Positions 14,494 through 22,246 of a stretch of DNA of 47,113 bases are shown here, one piece after another. The stretch is taken from assembly GCF_030150155.1 (NCBI RefSeq), contig NZ_JASLGR010000017.1:1-47113 (forward strand), in the 5' to 3' direction. This DNA comes from Nocardioides sp. (GTDB lineage: Bacteria > Actinomycetota > Actinomycetes > Propionibacteriales > Nocardioidaceae). Position numbers and translations under genes: made by a program. The number at the start of each line of letters is the position of its first letter. Within the stretch, counting starts at the first letter, position 1. Under the pieces are notes generated by a model. The model had not been told where the DNA came from, searched no databases, and worked only from the letters and a program-made list of their open reading frames with translations.

Positions 14494-16661
14494 CGGACAC
14501 CTTCTTGGTGGTGGACGGGGCGGGGCTGGATCGGTAGCCGGCGGAGCCACAGCGCGATGCCGTGCCCCCGGATGAGTACGGCGTCGCGGGCACCGACCAC
14601 AGCAGCGGCGAAACGGTGGCCGGCGACAGGGTGCCCGCGCAGCGAGGCGCTGAACCGGGAGCCGTCGGCGGCGGTCAGGTCGACCGTCACCGTCAGCCCT
14701 GGATCCGGGGCGGGCGCCACGACCTGGTAGGCGCCGTCGACGCCATGGAACGGCGAGACGTAGAGCTCCTTGGCGACCGTGCCGCGACTGTGCGGCCGGA
14801 GCAGGTAGGCGTGCCGATCGCCGTACGTGTTGTGCACCTCGACCACCGTCGCCACCGGGGCGCCGTCGGGTCGGGTGCACCACCACACGCTGATCGGGTT
14901 GAAGCAGAACCCGAACGCACGTGGGTGGGCCGCGAGCCGGACGTGGGCGCCGCCGAGCTCGATGTCGTGCAGGGCCAGGAAGCGCGCCAGGTTCTCCCGC
15001 AGGCTGAGGCCGGGGTCGCCGAGGTGGTCGCGAGCCTGGAGGCTGCCGGTGCACCAGGTGGTGAGACGGTCGACGGCGCGGCGCCACCCGGCGACGGGCG
15101 TGTCTGCGGTCCGGTCGTCGGCCCTCTCGTCGGGCAGGTCGTCGGGCAGGTCCGCGACCCACAGGTAGGAACGGTGGGTGAAACCGGAGCGGAGCGGAGC
15201 GCGGCGCAGATGGGAGACCTCGGTGGCGTAGACCTGCACCGTCCCGGCACCTGTCCCGGCGCCTGTCCCGGCACCCGCCGGGGCGCCCTCCTCCGCGCCG
15301 CCCGCAACGCCGACCGACCCCGCTCCCGCAGAGCCACCCAGCAGCGCCAGCACCCGCCGCGCGGCCGCCTCCCCCGAGGCGGCACCGTCCTCGTGGAACC
15401 CCCAGCCCTGATAGGCGCCGGCGAAGGCCACCGGACCGTCCTCAATCTCGGGCAGGCGGGCCTGTGCGGCGACGCTGCGCGGGGTGTAAAGCGGGTGTTC
15501 GTAGTCCATCTCGGCAATCACCGTCGCCGGGTCGATCAGGTCCGAGCCGCCGAGGGTCACCAGGTAACGCACCGACGTGTCGAGCCGCTGCAGCCGGGTC
15601 AGGTCGTAGGTCACGGTGACGTGCCCGGGGCCCTGCGCGCGACGCCGGAAGTTCCACGACGACCAGGTCGCGGTGCTGGTCGGCAGCACGCTGGTGTCGG
15701 TGTGCAGCACCGCACGATTGGGCGAGTACGTGAGCGCGCCGAGCACCTCGCGCTGGAGGTCGCTGGGCTCGGCGAGCATCGCCAGCGCCTGGGCCGGGTG
15801 GGTCGCCACGACGACAGCGTCGAACCGCTCCGGCAGGCCACCGGCCACCGTCACCTCGACGCCACCGATGCCTCCAGCACCGCCCGCCACCCGCGAGACC
15901 CGCTCCACCCGAGCCCCGGTCCGCACCACCCCACCCCGCTCGCGGAGCCGGGCGACGAGGGCGTCGACGTACGTCCGAGAACCGCCGGTGACGGTGCGCC
16001 AGGTCGGGCTACCGGTGACCGAGAGCATCCCGTGATGGGCCAGGAAGCGGAACAGGTAGACCGCCGGGTAGCGGCCGGCGACCTCCGGGTCGCACGACCA
16101 GACCGCCGCGATCAGCGGCTCCACGAAGTGCGTGCGCAGCCGCTCGCTGAACCCGCCCTCACGCACGAACTCGTCCATCGTCACCGTCAGGTCGACCGAC
16201 GTCCGCTCGGCGCGGGCCAGCAGCGCCCGCGCGGCGCGGTGGAAGCGCGGGATCTCGGCGAGCATCCGCAGGTGCCGCGGATCGGTGGCACGCGCCCGGT
16301 CCGGCAGCACGCCGCGCAACCCGCGCGCCCCGGCCCACTCCACCCCGGACGGCTCGTCGAGGATCGACATCGACATCTCCGAGCGCTGCGTCGGTACGCC
16401 GAGCTCGTCGAAGATCCGCAGCAGCGTCGGGTAGGTCCGCCGGTTGTGCACGATGAACCCGGTGTCGATCCGCAGCACCCGGTCACCCTCGACGACGTCG
16501 TGGGTGTGGGCGTGGCCGCCGAGCCGGTCGTCGGCCTCGACGAGCGTCACCTCGGCATCGGTCGAGCAGGTCAGGGCGGCCACGAGTCCGGCCACCCCGG
16601 ACCCGATCACCGCGACCGCAGGCCGATGCGCTTGGGAGATGACAGCAGGCTGGTGACTCAC
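14490..16661 (-). CDS. natural fusion: FAD amine oxidase plus DUF1365
   Basis: A 723-residue protein. Residues 1-455 are an FAD-dependent amine-oxidase-fold oxidoreductase: GSGVAG at 20-25, EADDRLGGHAHTH, DTGFIVHNRRTYPTLLRIFDELGV, and VAFAGAYQGWGFHEDG near the C-terminal FAD contact. A Gly-Ala-Thr linker (about 456-480, encoded by a 12-bp repeat near 15240-15275) joins it to DUF1365 at 481-723, with THRSYLWVADL, FGFCFNPISVWWC, EVHNTYGDRHAYLL and KELYVSPFHGVDG. In M. tuberculosis these are separate genes, Rv0449c and Rv0448c. The frame is continuous. The start is GTG 16661, which has GAGG 5 nt upstream; the ATG at 16712 overlaps the proposed promoter -10. First gene of the lipid operon. Confidence 0.9.
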   Translation of the reverse strand: MSHQPAVISQAHRPAVAVIGSGVAGLVAALTCSTDAEVTLVEADDRLGGHAHTHDVVEGDRVLRIDTGFIVHNRRTYPTLLRIFDELGVPTQRSEMSMSILDEPSGVEWAGARGLRGVLPDRARATDPRHLRMLAEIPRFHRAARALLARAERTSVDLTVTMDEFVREGGFSERLRTHFVEPLIAAVWSCDPEVAGRYPAVYLFRFLAHHGMLSVTGSPTWRTVTGGSRTYVDALVARLRERGGVVRTGARVERVSRVAGGAGGIGGVEVTVAGGLPERFDAVVVATHPAQALAMLAEPSDLQREVLGALTYSPNRAVLHTDTSVLPTSTATWSSWNFRRRAQGPGHVTVTYDLTRLQRLDTSVRYLVTLGGSDLIDPATVIAEMDYEHPLYTPRSVAAQARLPEIEDGPVAFAGAYQGWGFHEDGAASGEAAARRVLALLGGSAGAGSVGVAGGAEEGAPAGAGTGAGTGAGTVQVYATEVSHLRRAPLRSGFTHRSYLWVADLPDDLPDERADDRTADTPVAGWRRAVDRLTTWCTGSLQARDHLGDPGLSLRENLARFLALHDIELGGAHVRLAAHPRAFGFCFNPISVWWCTRPDGAPVATVVEVHNTYGDRHAYLLRPHSRGTVAKELYVSPFHGVDGAYQVVAPAPDPGLTVTVDLTAADGSRFSASLRGHPVAGHRFAAAVVGARDAVLIRGHGIALWLRRLPIQPRPVHHQEGVR

Positions 16662-16710
16662 GCGTTCCTCGTTCTCGTCATGAGCGGGCAGGACGGCACT
16701 GATGGACAGC

Positions 16711-16738
16711 ATTCGACACCGAGGCGCATATCGGATGG
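16711..16738 (-). promoter_or_regulatory. SigK-type promoter for the FAD-DUF1365 / Cfa-like / DUF1295 operon
   Basis: On the minus strand -35 CCATCC (16738-16733) and -10 TCGAAT (16716-16711) are 16 nt apart. The -35 is embedded in CCCATCCGAT, identical over 10 bases to the promoter before the fasciclin gene. It predicts a leader of about 40 nt before GTG 16661. Confidence 0.7.
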
Positions 16739-16816
16739 GCGGGAATCGTATATTCACGAAAATTGGTCCGCTGGTCTAGCCCGGCCTGGCCCGGATCCCG
16801 CGTCAGCCACGTCGGC

Positions 16817-16844
16817 CCATCCGCTCGCAACGCCCGCGCCGAAG
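16817..16844 (+). promoter_or_regulatory. SigK-type promoter for the molybdopterin oxidoreductase, leaderless
   Basis: -35 CCATCC (16817-16822) and -10 CCGAAG (16839-16844), spacer 16. The ATG at 16852 is 7 nt after the -10, so the transcript probably starts at or next to the start codon. Confidence 0.65.
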
Positions 16845-16851
16845 CACCTCC

Positions 16852-18399
16852 ATGGACTCCCTTCCCCGTTCCCGGTGGCGTCGTGTGGCGGGCCCGGCGG
16901 CCGGGGCGGCGGGGCTGGGCGCCGGACACCTGAGCGCCGCCCTCACGACGCCGCAGTCGTCTCCGATCCTCGCGGTCGGATCGGTTGTCATCGATCACAC
17001 TCCGACCCCGCTCAAGGAGTGGGCGATCGCGCACTTCGGCAGCAACGACAAGACGGTCCTGATCGCCTCGGTGGCGGCCGGCGTCGCAGCGCTCACGGTC
17101 GTGATCGGGCTGATCGCCGCCCGACGTCGCAGAGGCTTTGTGCTGGGAGCACTCGGCCTGGTCGGGCTCAGCGCCATTGCCGGCGCCTGCGCGCTGTCCC
17201 GTCCGGAGGCAGGCCCCGGCGCCGCGGTTCCGAGCCTGGTCACCGCCGTGGTGGCGGTGATGGCGCTGCGGCTCGTGCTCGCAGCCGACGATCGACCGAA
17301 CCGGGCGCTGCCCGACGGGCCTGCACCCACCAGCGGCCGGGTCACACGACGTGCCACCCTGATCGCCTCGGGTCTGAGTGCCGCTCTCGCGGCCTGCCTG
17401 GGTCTGTCGGGCCAGTGGGTGATCAGGCGTCGCGCTCGCGCTGAGGCCATCACCCTCCCGCCGCCGTCCTCCCCAGCCCCGGCACTGCCGAACGGACTAG
17501 ACCGGATGGTCCCGGGCATCACACCGTTTCGCACGCCGAACAGCGCCTTCTACCGAGTCGACACCCGGCTCGACGTACCGGTCGTGGACTCCTCGTCATG
17601 GCGCCTTCACATCGACGGGGACGTCGAGCACAGCTTCTCGCTGACGTACGCCGATCTGCTGGCGATGCCCCTGATCGAGAGGGACATCACGCTGACCTGC
17701 GTCTCCAACAGCGTCGGCGGCCCGTACGTCGGCGGAGCGCGCTGGCTGGGGGTACCGCTGGCCACCGTGCTGGAGCGTGCCGGAGTGGGGCCCCACGCCG
17801 ATCAGATCCTCAGCACCGACGTCGACGGCATGACGATCAGCACTCCCGTGGCGCTCGCGATGGACGGCCGTGACGCCATGATCGCGGTCGGGATGAATGG
17901 CAGCCCGCTGCCCCGCGCGCACGGCTTCCCGGCGCGGCTGGTCATCCCGGGGCTGTACGGCTTCATCAGCGCCACCAAGTGGGTGACCCGCCTCACCCTG
18001 ACTCAGTACGCCGATGCCACCGCGTACTGGACCGAGCGCGGCTGGGCGACCGATGCGCCGATCAGGATCTCCAGCAGGATCGACACACCTCGTCCGCTGG
18101 CTGCACTGAAGGCCGGTGACGTGGTGATCGGCGGGGTCGCCTGGGCCCAGGAGAAGGGCGGCGTGGCAGCTGTCGAGGTCCAGATCGACGGCGGCGGCTG
18201 GCTGCCGGCCACGCTCGGGCCCAGCGGTGGCAATGACTACTGGCGGCAATGGTTCTTCCGCTGGCCGGCGACGTCGGGCCAGCACCGGCTCTCGTGTCGG
18301 GTGCGCGATGGTCGTGGGGACACCCAGTCACCCGTGCGGGCGACGCCTTTCCCCGCCGGCGCGAGCGGCCTGCAGTCGATCATCGTCTCGGTCAGCTGA
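16852..18399 (+). CDS. membrane-anchored molybdopterin oxidoreductase (sulfite-oxidase family)
   Basis: A 515-residue protein. The N-terminal 190 residues contain about five transmembrane helices; the catalytic part follows outside the membrane. It has TPNSAFYRVDTRLDVPVVD, the molybdenum-ligand cysteine in LTCVSNSVGG (Cys283), GPYVGGARWLGVPL, PARLVIPGLYG and TKWVTRLTL, all marks of the sulfite oxidase/YedY fold. A C-terminal Ig-like Mo-co dimerisation domain (about 410-515) completes it. Electron partner and substrate are unknown; relatives are proposed to repair oxidised methionine or reduce S/N-oxides at the envelope. It reads divergently from the lipid operon and in line with fasciclin and sigK. 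A SigK-like promoter abuts the ATG. Confidence 0.9.
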   Translation: MDSLPRSRWRRVAGPAAGAAGLGAGHLSAALTTPQSSPILAVGSVVIDHTPTPLKEWAIAHFGSNDKTVLIASVAAGVAALTVVIGLIAARRRRGFVLGALGLVGLSAIAGACALSRPEAGPGAAVPSLVTAVVAVMALRLVLAADDRPNRALPDGPAPTSGRVTRRATLIASGLSAALAACLGLSGQWVIRRRARAEAITLPPPSSPAPALPNGLDRMVPGITPFRTPNSAFYRVDTRLDVPVVDSSSWRLHIDGDVEHSFSLTYADLLAMPLIERDITLTCVSNSVGGPYVGGARWLGVPLATVLERAGVGPHADQILSTDVDGMTISTPVALAMDGRDAMIAVGMNGSPLPRAHGFPARLVIPGLYGFISATKWVTRLTLTQYADATAYWTERGWATDAPIRISSRIDTPRPLAALKAGDVVIGGVAWAQEKGGVAAVEVQIDGGGWLPATLGPSGGNDYWRQWFFRWPATSGQHRLSCRVRDGRGDTQSPVRATPFPAGASGLQSIIVSVS

Positions 18400-18452
18400 G
18401 GGTGCCGGATTGCGCCTCGCCCGGTTGCAGCTGAGCCCTCACCGACGCTGAC

Positions 18453-18479
18453 CCATCCGATCCCCGGGCGGCACCGAAT
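18453..18479 (+). promoter_or_regulatory. SigK-type promoter for fasciclin-sigK-rskA
   Basis: -35 CCATCC (18453-18458) and -10 CCGAAT (18474-18479), spacer 15. The surrounding CCCATCCGAT is identical to the -35 region at 16733-16738 on the opposite strand. It would make sigK autoregulated. Confidence 0.72.
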
Positions 18480-18549
18480 GCCCAGTAACGGCGGCCGCCA
18501 CTACTTGCCAGCTCCATCGAACGAACACCATCGAGACAGAGGTTTCCTG

Positions 18550-19200
18550 ATGAACACGATGATCTTCCGCACCATGGGCACCGCTGCAGCCGCCACCGCA
18601 CTCATCGCCGGCCTGGCCGGTTGTGGGAGCAGCTCGGACAGCTCGGCACCCGCCGCTACCGAAACACCGATGTCGACCTCCCCCAGCGACACGATGTCGC
18701 CCTCGGCCACCACCACCGGCGCCGCCGGCCAGACCTTCGGCCCCGGCTGTTCCGCGATCCCGACCAGCGGCGCGGGCTCCTTCGACGGCATGGTGAAGGA
18801 CCCGGTCGCCACCGCCGCGAGCAACAACCCGCTCCTGAGCACGCTGGTCACGGCCGTCACGAAGGCTGGACTGGTCGACACCCTCAACGGCGCCAAGGCT
18901 CTGACCGTCTTCGCCCCGACCAACGACGCCTTCGCGAAGCTGCCGAAGGCGACCCTGGCCAAGGTCCTGGCCGACAAGGCCCTGCTGACCAAGATCCTCA
19001 CCCACCACGTCATCGGCGAGAGGCTCGACCCGGCCCAGGTGGTGGGCTCGCACCAGACCCTCAACGCTGACACGGTGAAGGTCACGGGTGACACCAGCGC
19101 CATGAGTGTCGACGGCGCCGCGGTGATCTGTGGCAACATCGCCACCGCCAATGCCACTGTGTATGTCATCGACACGGTCCTGATGCCCGCTGGCAGCTGA
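18550..19200 (+). CDS. fasciclin-domain lipoprotein (MPT83/MPT70-like)
   Basis: A 216-residue exported lipoprotein. ATG 18550 has AGAGG 7 nt upstream; the longer frame from 18478 overlaps the promoter. A signal peptide ends in the lipobox LAGC with Cys25, followed by a Ser/Thr/Ala-rich linker to about residue 65. One FAS1 domain (about 90-214) carries the H1 motif ALTVFAPTNDAFAKLP, LTKILTHHVIGERLDP, and the H2-like ATVYVIDTVLMPA. FAS1 proteins are adhesive surface proteins. In mycobacteria the homologues MPT70 and MPT83 are the main SigK targets, matching the position just upstream of sigK and the SigK-like promoter. Two cysteines (GCSAIP and ICGNI) may form a disulfide. Confidence 0.93.
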   Translation: MNTMIFRTMGTAAAATALIAGLAGCGSSSDSSAPAATETPMSTSPSDTMSPSATTTGAAGQTFGPGCSAIPTSGAGSFDGMVKDPVATAASNNPLLSTLVTAVTKAGLVDTLNGAKALTVFAPTNDAFAKLPKATLAKVLADKALLTKILTHHVIGERLDPAQVVGSHQTLNADTVKVTGDTSAMSVDGAAVICGNIATANATVYVIDTVLMPAGS

Positions 19201-19229
19201 TCGCGACAGTCGCCGAAACGGAGCAGTCC

Positions 19230-19850
19230 ATGGATCACCACGACGCTGTGCCCGGGGGATCACCCTCGCCCGGCGAACCCCCGGGCACGGCGCCGCCCGG
19301 TTCACTCGACCCCACCGAGCTTCTTCGTCGGTCGGCTCGGGGCGACGAGGCGGCGTTCGCCTCGCTCTACGACCTGACCTCGGCCCGCGCCTTCGGCCTG
19401 GCCGTGCAGGTGCTTCGGGATCGTTCTCAGGCCGAGGAGGTCGTCCAGGAGGCCTACCTGGAGATCTGGAAGACCTCGGCCCGGTACGACGCCGCGCGAG
19501 GATCCGCGCTGTCCTGGATCCTCACCATCGTCCACCGTCGCGCCGTGGACCGTGTCCGCTCCAGCGAAGCCTCGACCAGGCGAGACCTGGCCTATCACGA
19601 AAGGAACCAGACAGTGAGTCACGACGTCACCGCCGAGTCGGCGCATGCCTCGCTGGAGGCACACCGGGTCCGCCGTGCTCTGGGCACCCTGACGCCTGTG
19701 CAGCGCGAAGCCCTCGAACTGGCTTACCTGCGCGGCTACACGCACACTGAGATCGCCGACCTGCTGGGTCTGCCGCTTGGCACGGCCAAGACGCGGATCC
19801 GCGACGGCCTGATCAGACTTCGCGACACGCTGGGGGTGGGAGGCGCATGA
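19230..19850 (+). CDS. sigK: ECF sigma factor SigK
   Basis: A 206-residue extracytoplasmic-function sigma factor. ATG 19230 has GGAG 6 nt upstream. Region 2 is ASLYDLTSARAFGLAVQVL with the DRSQAEEVVQEAYLEIWK core; region 4 is LTPVQREALELAYLRGYTHTEIADLL and then GTAKTRIRDGLIRLR. The N-terminal 25 residues are a Pro/Gly-rich extension. It overlaps rskA by ATGA. Identity as SigK rests on locus context (fasciclin, Cfa-like, FAD oxidase, DUF1365, DUF1295, RskA) and on CCATCC/CCGAAT-like promoters nearby, more than on the sequence alone. Confidence 0.88.
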   Translation: MDHHDAVPGGSPSPGEPPGTAPPGSLDPTELLRRSARGDEAAFASLYDLTSARAFGLAVQVLRDRSQAEEVVQEAYLEIWKTSARYDAARGSALSWILTIVHRRAVDRVRSSEASTRRDLAYHERNQTVSHDVTAESAHASLEAHRVRRALGTLTPVQREALELAYLRGYTHTEIADLLGLPLGTAKTRIRDGLIRLRDTLGVGGA

Positions 19851-20596
19851 TGGCCGACGACCTTCACCTGCTCTCCGGCGCCTACGCCGTCGACGCTCTC
19901 GACCCGCAGGAGCGGGCTGCCTTCGAGGAGCACCTGACCGGCTGCGCCAGCTGCACCGACGAGGTGGCGAGCCTGCGGGCCGCCGCCGCGATGCTGAGCG
20001 AGCTCGAGCCGATCGAACCGCCGGCCTCGCTGCGGGCCGGCGTCCTGGACGCGATCGCGTCGACCCGTCCCCTCCCCCCGCCACCGAGTCACCGGGCCCT
20101 CGCGGCCGAGGACGTGGCACCGGTCCGCCCTCTCAGCACCCAGCGGCGCTGGGGCCGGGCCCGGCGTTGGGGTTCGGGCCTGCTGGTGGCAGCGGTCGCA
20201 GTGATCGCCGTACTGACTGCATGGCATCCGTGGACGGGCCAGTCGACCGATCAGGTCGACCGGATCATCGCCGCTGCTGATGCGCAGCGGCTGGTGCAGA
20301 CGCTGCCCAACGGTGGCGCGATGACCGTGTACCGCTCCATCTCGCTGGACAGTGCGGCAGTGGTTGCCACCGGTCTGCCCGATCCAGGCAAGGGCAAGGT
20401 CTACGAGGTCTGGCTGCAGAACGACGCCGGGGCGATGGTGCCCGCCGCCGTCCTGCCCGACGACCACACTGCCCGGGTCGTACTGAAGGGCTCGGCCGCC
20501 ACCGCGACCGCCGCCGGGGTGACGGTCGAGCCCACCGGAGGCTCGCCCGCGCCGACGACGAAGCCGGTGATGCTCTTCGGCTTCACCACCGGGTGA
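19847..20596 (+). CDS. rskA: zinc-binding transmembrane anti-sigma factor RskA
   Basis: A 249-residue anti-sigma-K factor. ATG 19847 overlaps the sigK stop; ATG 19850 is an alternative with better spacing to GGAGG. The cytoplasmic N terminus has the ASD helix pattern and a HxxxCxxC zinc motif (His29, Cys33, Cys36 in FEEHLTGCASC). One transmembrane helix lies at about 104-123 (LLVAAVAVIAVLTAW). The outer domain is the RskA fold: GKVYEVWLQNDAGAMVPAAVL and VTVEPTGGSPAPTTKPVMLF. It holds SigK at the membrane until cut by regulated proteolysis, as known for the mycobacterial protein. The zinc motif suggests redox or metal control. A new SD-led gene follows. Confidence 0.92.
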   Translation: MMADDLHLLSGAYAVDALDPQERAAFEEHLTGCASCTDEVASLRAAAAMLSELEPIEPPASLRAGVLDAIASTRPLPPPPSHRALAAEDVAPVRPLSTQRRWGRARRWGSGLLVAAVAVIAVLTAWHPWTGQSTDQVDRIIAAADAQRLVQTLPNGGAMTVYRSISLDSAAVVATGLPDPGKGKVYEVWLQNDAGAMVPAAVLPDDHTARVVLKGSAATATAAGVTVEPTGGSPAPTTKPVMLFGFTTG

Positions 20597-20663
20597 ACGC
20601 CGATCGTTCGCCCGTCATCCGCGCCTCACTATGCGGCGGGGCGCAGCTCGAAAAGGAGGACCC

Positions 20664-21125
20664 ATGCACGGCTCCGTCACGACGTGGATCGACGCCCCAC
20701 CGGCCGAGGTCTGGGAGATCGTCAGCGACGTCACCCGGATCGGCGAGCTCAGCCCGGAGACGTTCGAGGCCGAGTGGACCCACGGGGCGAGCGGCCCCGC
20801 GGTCGGGGCGCGGTTCCGTGGGCACGTACGCCGCAACGGGATCGGCCCGGTCTACTGGACGCCCTGCACCGTGACCGCCTGCGTGCCGGGTGAGGAGTTC
20901 GCCTTCTCCGTCTACGCCGGCTCGGCACCGATCAACACCTGGCACTACGGACTCGAACCGGCCGACGGCGGCACCCGGATCACGGAGTCGTTCCGGCTCG
21001 CACCGCGCGGGCTCACCCGGGCCTACTGGCTGCTCGCGGGCTGGCACCGCTCCCGGGCCAACCAGCGCGGCATGCGGGCGACCCTGGAGCGGGCCAAGGA
21101 GATCGCCGAGCGCGGTCGCGTGTGA
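20664..21125 (+). CDS. SRPBCC family protein (polyketide cyclase/dehydrase-like)
   Basis: A 153-residue single-domain protein with the family start VTTWIDAPPAEVWEIVSDVTRIGELSPE, a middle GARFRGHVRRNGIGPVYWT, and a C-terminal helix RANQRGMRATLERAKEIA. These helix-grip proteins bind hydrophobic ligands; the ligand is unknown. AAGGAGGA sits just before ATG 20664, one of the best ribosome sites in the window. It is 67 nt downstream of rskA, so it may belong to the same transcript or have its own promoter. A 15-bp hairpin follows its stop codon. Confidence 0.85.
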   Translation: MHGSVTTWIDAPPAEVWEIVSDVTRIGELSPETFEAEWTHGASGPAVGARFRGHVRRNGIGPVYWTPCTVTACVPGEEFAFSVYAGSAPINTWHYGLEPADGGTRITESFRLAPRGLTRAYWLLAGWHRSRANQRGMRATLERAKEIAERGRV

Positions 21126-21127
21126 CG

Positions 21128-21161
21128 GTACGCCGCCCAGGGCGGGCCCTGGGCGGCGTAC
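21128..21161 (+). terminator. 15-bp hairpin terminator after the SRPBCC gene
   Basis: Arms 21128-21142 and 21147-21161 are perfectly complementary (15 bp) around loop CGGG, starting 2 nt after the stop codon. Confidence 0.8.
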
Positions 21162-21179
21162 GGTGTCCTGAGACGGCGA

Positions 21180-21215
21180 AAGCCTCTGATCCGTATCTCT
21201 ACAGATCAGAGGCTT
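21180..21215 (-). terminator. hairpin downstream of tRNA-Asp
   Basis: Arms 21180-21191 and 21204-21215 form 12 bp with a 12-nt loop; in the minus direction a TTT tail follows. It lies 10 nt beyond the tRNA 3' end. Confidence 0.7.
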
Positions 21216-21225
21216 CTCGCTTCTG

Positions 21226-21299
21226 CGACCCCGACGGGACTCGAACCCGCGGCCTCCGCCGTGACAGGGCGGCGCGCTAACCAACTGCGCTACGGGGCC
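21226..21299 (-). tRNA. tRNA-Asp (GTC)
   Basis: A 74-nt cloverleaf on the minus strand: acceptor GGCCCCG/CGGGGTC, D-loop AGCGCAGTTGGTTAGCGC, anticodon loop CTGTCAC (anticodon GTC), T-arm GCGGGTTCGAGTCCCGT. The 3' CCA is not encoded. Confidence 0.95.
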
Positions 21300-21389
21300 A
21301 GTGTTTCTTCAGTTTTTCGTTGCCGTTGTCTGCAACGAGTGGAACTCTATAAGACCGGTTTCCAGAAACACCAATCGGGGGCCACACCC

Positions 21390-21434
21390 CCGTCCGACGG
21401 CTGCCCGGAGCCGTCCGTTCGGGACCCCGGACGG
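21390..21434 (-). terminator. possible terminator of the TetR gene
   Basis: Inner hairpin GACGGCT (21396-21402) with AGCCGTC (21409-21415), or an alternative outer pairing of CCGTCC (21390-21395) with GGACGG (21429-21434). It ends 3 nt from the TetR stop. Confidence 0.45.
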
Positions 21435-21437
21435 CGC

Positions 21438-22181
21438 TCAGAGCTGCGGGATCAGGCGCTCGGCCCAGGCGTCGATCGCCTCGGCCAGGTCCCGCATCTG
21501 GGCCACGATGTCGCGCGCGGCGTCACCCTGGGACGCGACGAAGGCGCCGTCGAAGCCGGCGATCGCGAAGTAGCCCAGCCGGGTGGCCAGGGCCGTGGCC
21601 CGCTCGGGGCCGAGATCGGCGTACGCGCCGGCGATCTGCTCGATCATGTAGGCCCGTCCGTCGTCGCGGACCTGCGCGATGACGGGGCCGATCTCGACGT
21701 CGGCAGACTCGCTGCTCATCAGCATCAGCAGGTGCAGACGGAGGAAGTCGGGGCTCTGGGCGAAGACCTCGGCGGTCCGCCCGAGGTACCAGCGCAGCCG
21801 TTCGAGGTGGGTGCCGTCGACCGGCGGATCGGCATGGGCGCGGCGCATCCCAGCGAAGAACTCGTGCGCGCCGTGCTCCATCACCGCCGAGAGCAGGCCG
21901 CCCTTGGAGTGGAAGTGGTGGTAGATCAGCGACTTCGGCATCCCGGCGACCTCGCTCAGCACCGCGACGGACGTGCCGGCGTAGCCACGCTCGGCCATCA
22001 GCCGCAGCGCGGCGTCGAGGATCTCCTGCCGCGACCGCTGACCCCGACGATTCCCAGCACTGCGCGCCTTCTCCACAGGACCGGAGTGTACGGCCCGCCC
22101 CGGTCCACCCCGGTCCACCTCGGCCCGCGAGGCCGCCGCGCCCGACTCGCCCCGTGGGGCTTGACCAATCGACGTGGCCAT
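21438..22181 (-). CDS. TetR-family regulator of the aromatic meta-cleavage operon
   Basis: A 247-residue repressor-type protein. The helix-turn-helix domain is at about 50-95: RSRQEILDAALRLMAERGYAGTSVAVLSEVAGMPKSLIYHHFHSKGG. The C-terminal ligand domain has no recognisable pocket motif. The 45 residues before the HTH are a low-complexity extension rich in Gly, Ala and Arg, longer than usual; an internal GTG may be the true start. The gene faces the FAD-monooxygenase gene across a 65-nt gap that contains a palindrome around GAACGTTC, a likely operator. It probably represses the three-gene pathway until an aromatic inducer or its CoA ester binds. Confidence 0.85.
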   Translation of the reverse strand: MATSIGQAPRGESGAAASRAEVDRGGPGRAVHSGPVEKARSAGNRRGQRSRQEILDAALRLMAERGYAGTSVAVLSEVAGMPKSLIYHHFHSKGGLLSAVMEHGAHEFFAGMRRAHADPPVDGTHLERLRWYLGRTAEVFAQSPDFLRLHLLMLMSSESADVEIGPVIAQVRDDGRAYMIEQIAGAYADLGPERATALATRLGYFAIAGFDGAFVASQGDAARDIVAQMRDLAEAIDAWAERLIPQL

Positions 22182-22201
22182 GTGATCGTGCTCACTCAGA
22201 A

Positions 22202-22215
22202 ACTGAACGTTCGGT
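22202..22215. promoter_or_regulatory. candidate TetR operator
   Basis: ACTGAACGTTCGGT is a near-palindrome (13 of 14 positions symmetric if one T/G mismatch is allowed), centred between the divergent TetR and monooxygenase starts. Confidence 0.55.
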
Positions 22216-22246
22216 CAATAACTTGAGGAAAGTGCGGAGGAACTCC

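Noticed and set aside
20575..20596. GGCTTCACCACC at the rskA end as a further repeat copy
   Set aside because: Only a partial match in coding sequence (Gly-Phe-Thr-Thr) with no 22-bp neighbours. A similar string in crcB at 6701 encodes the conserved GGFTTF motif.
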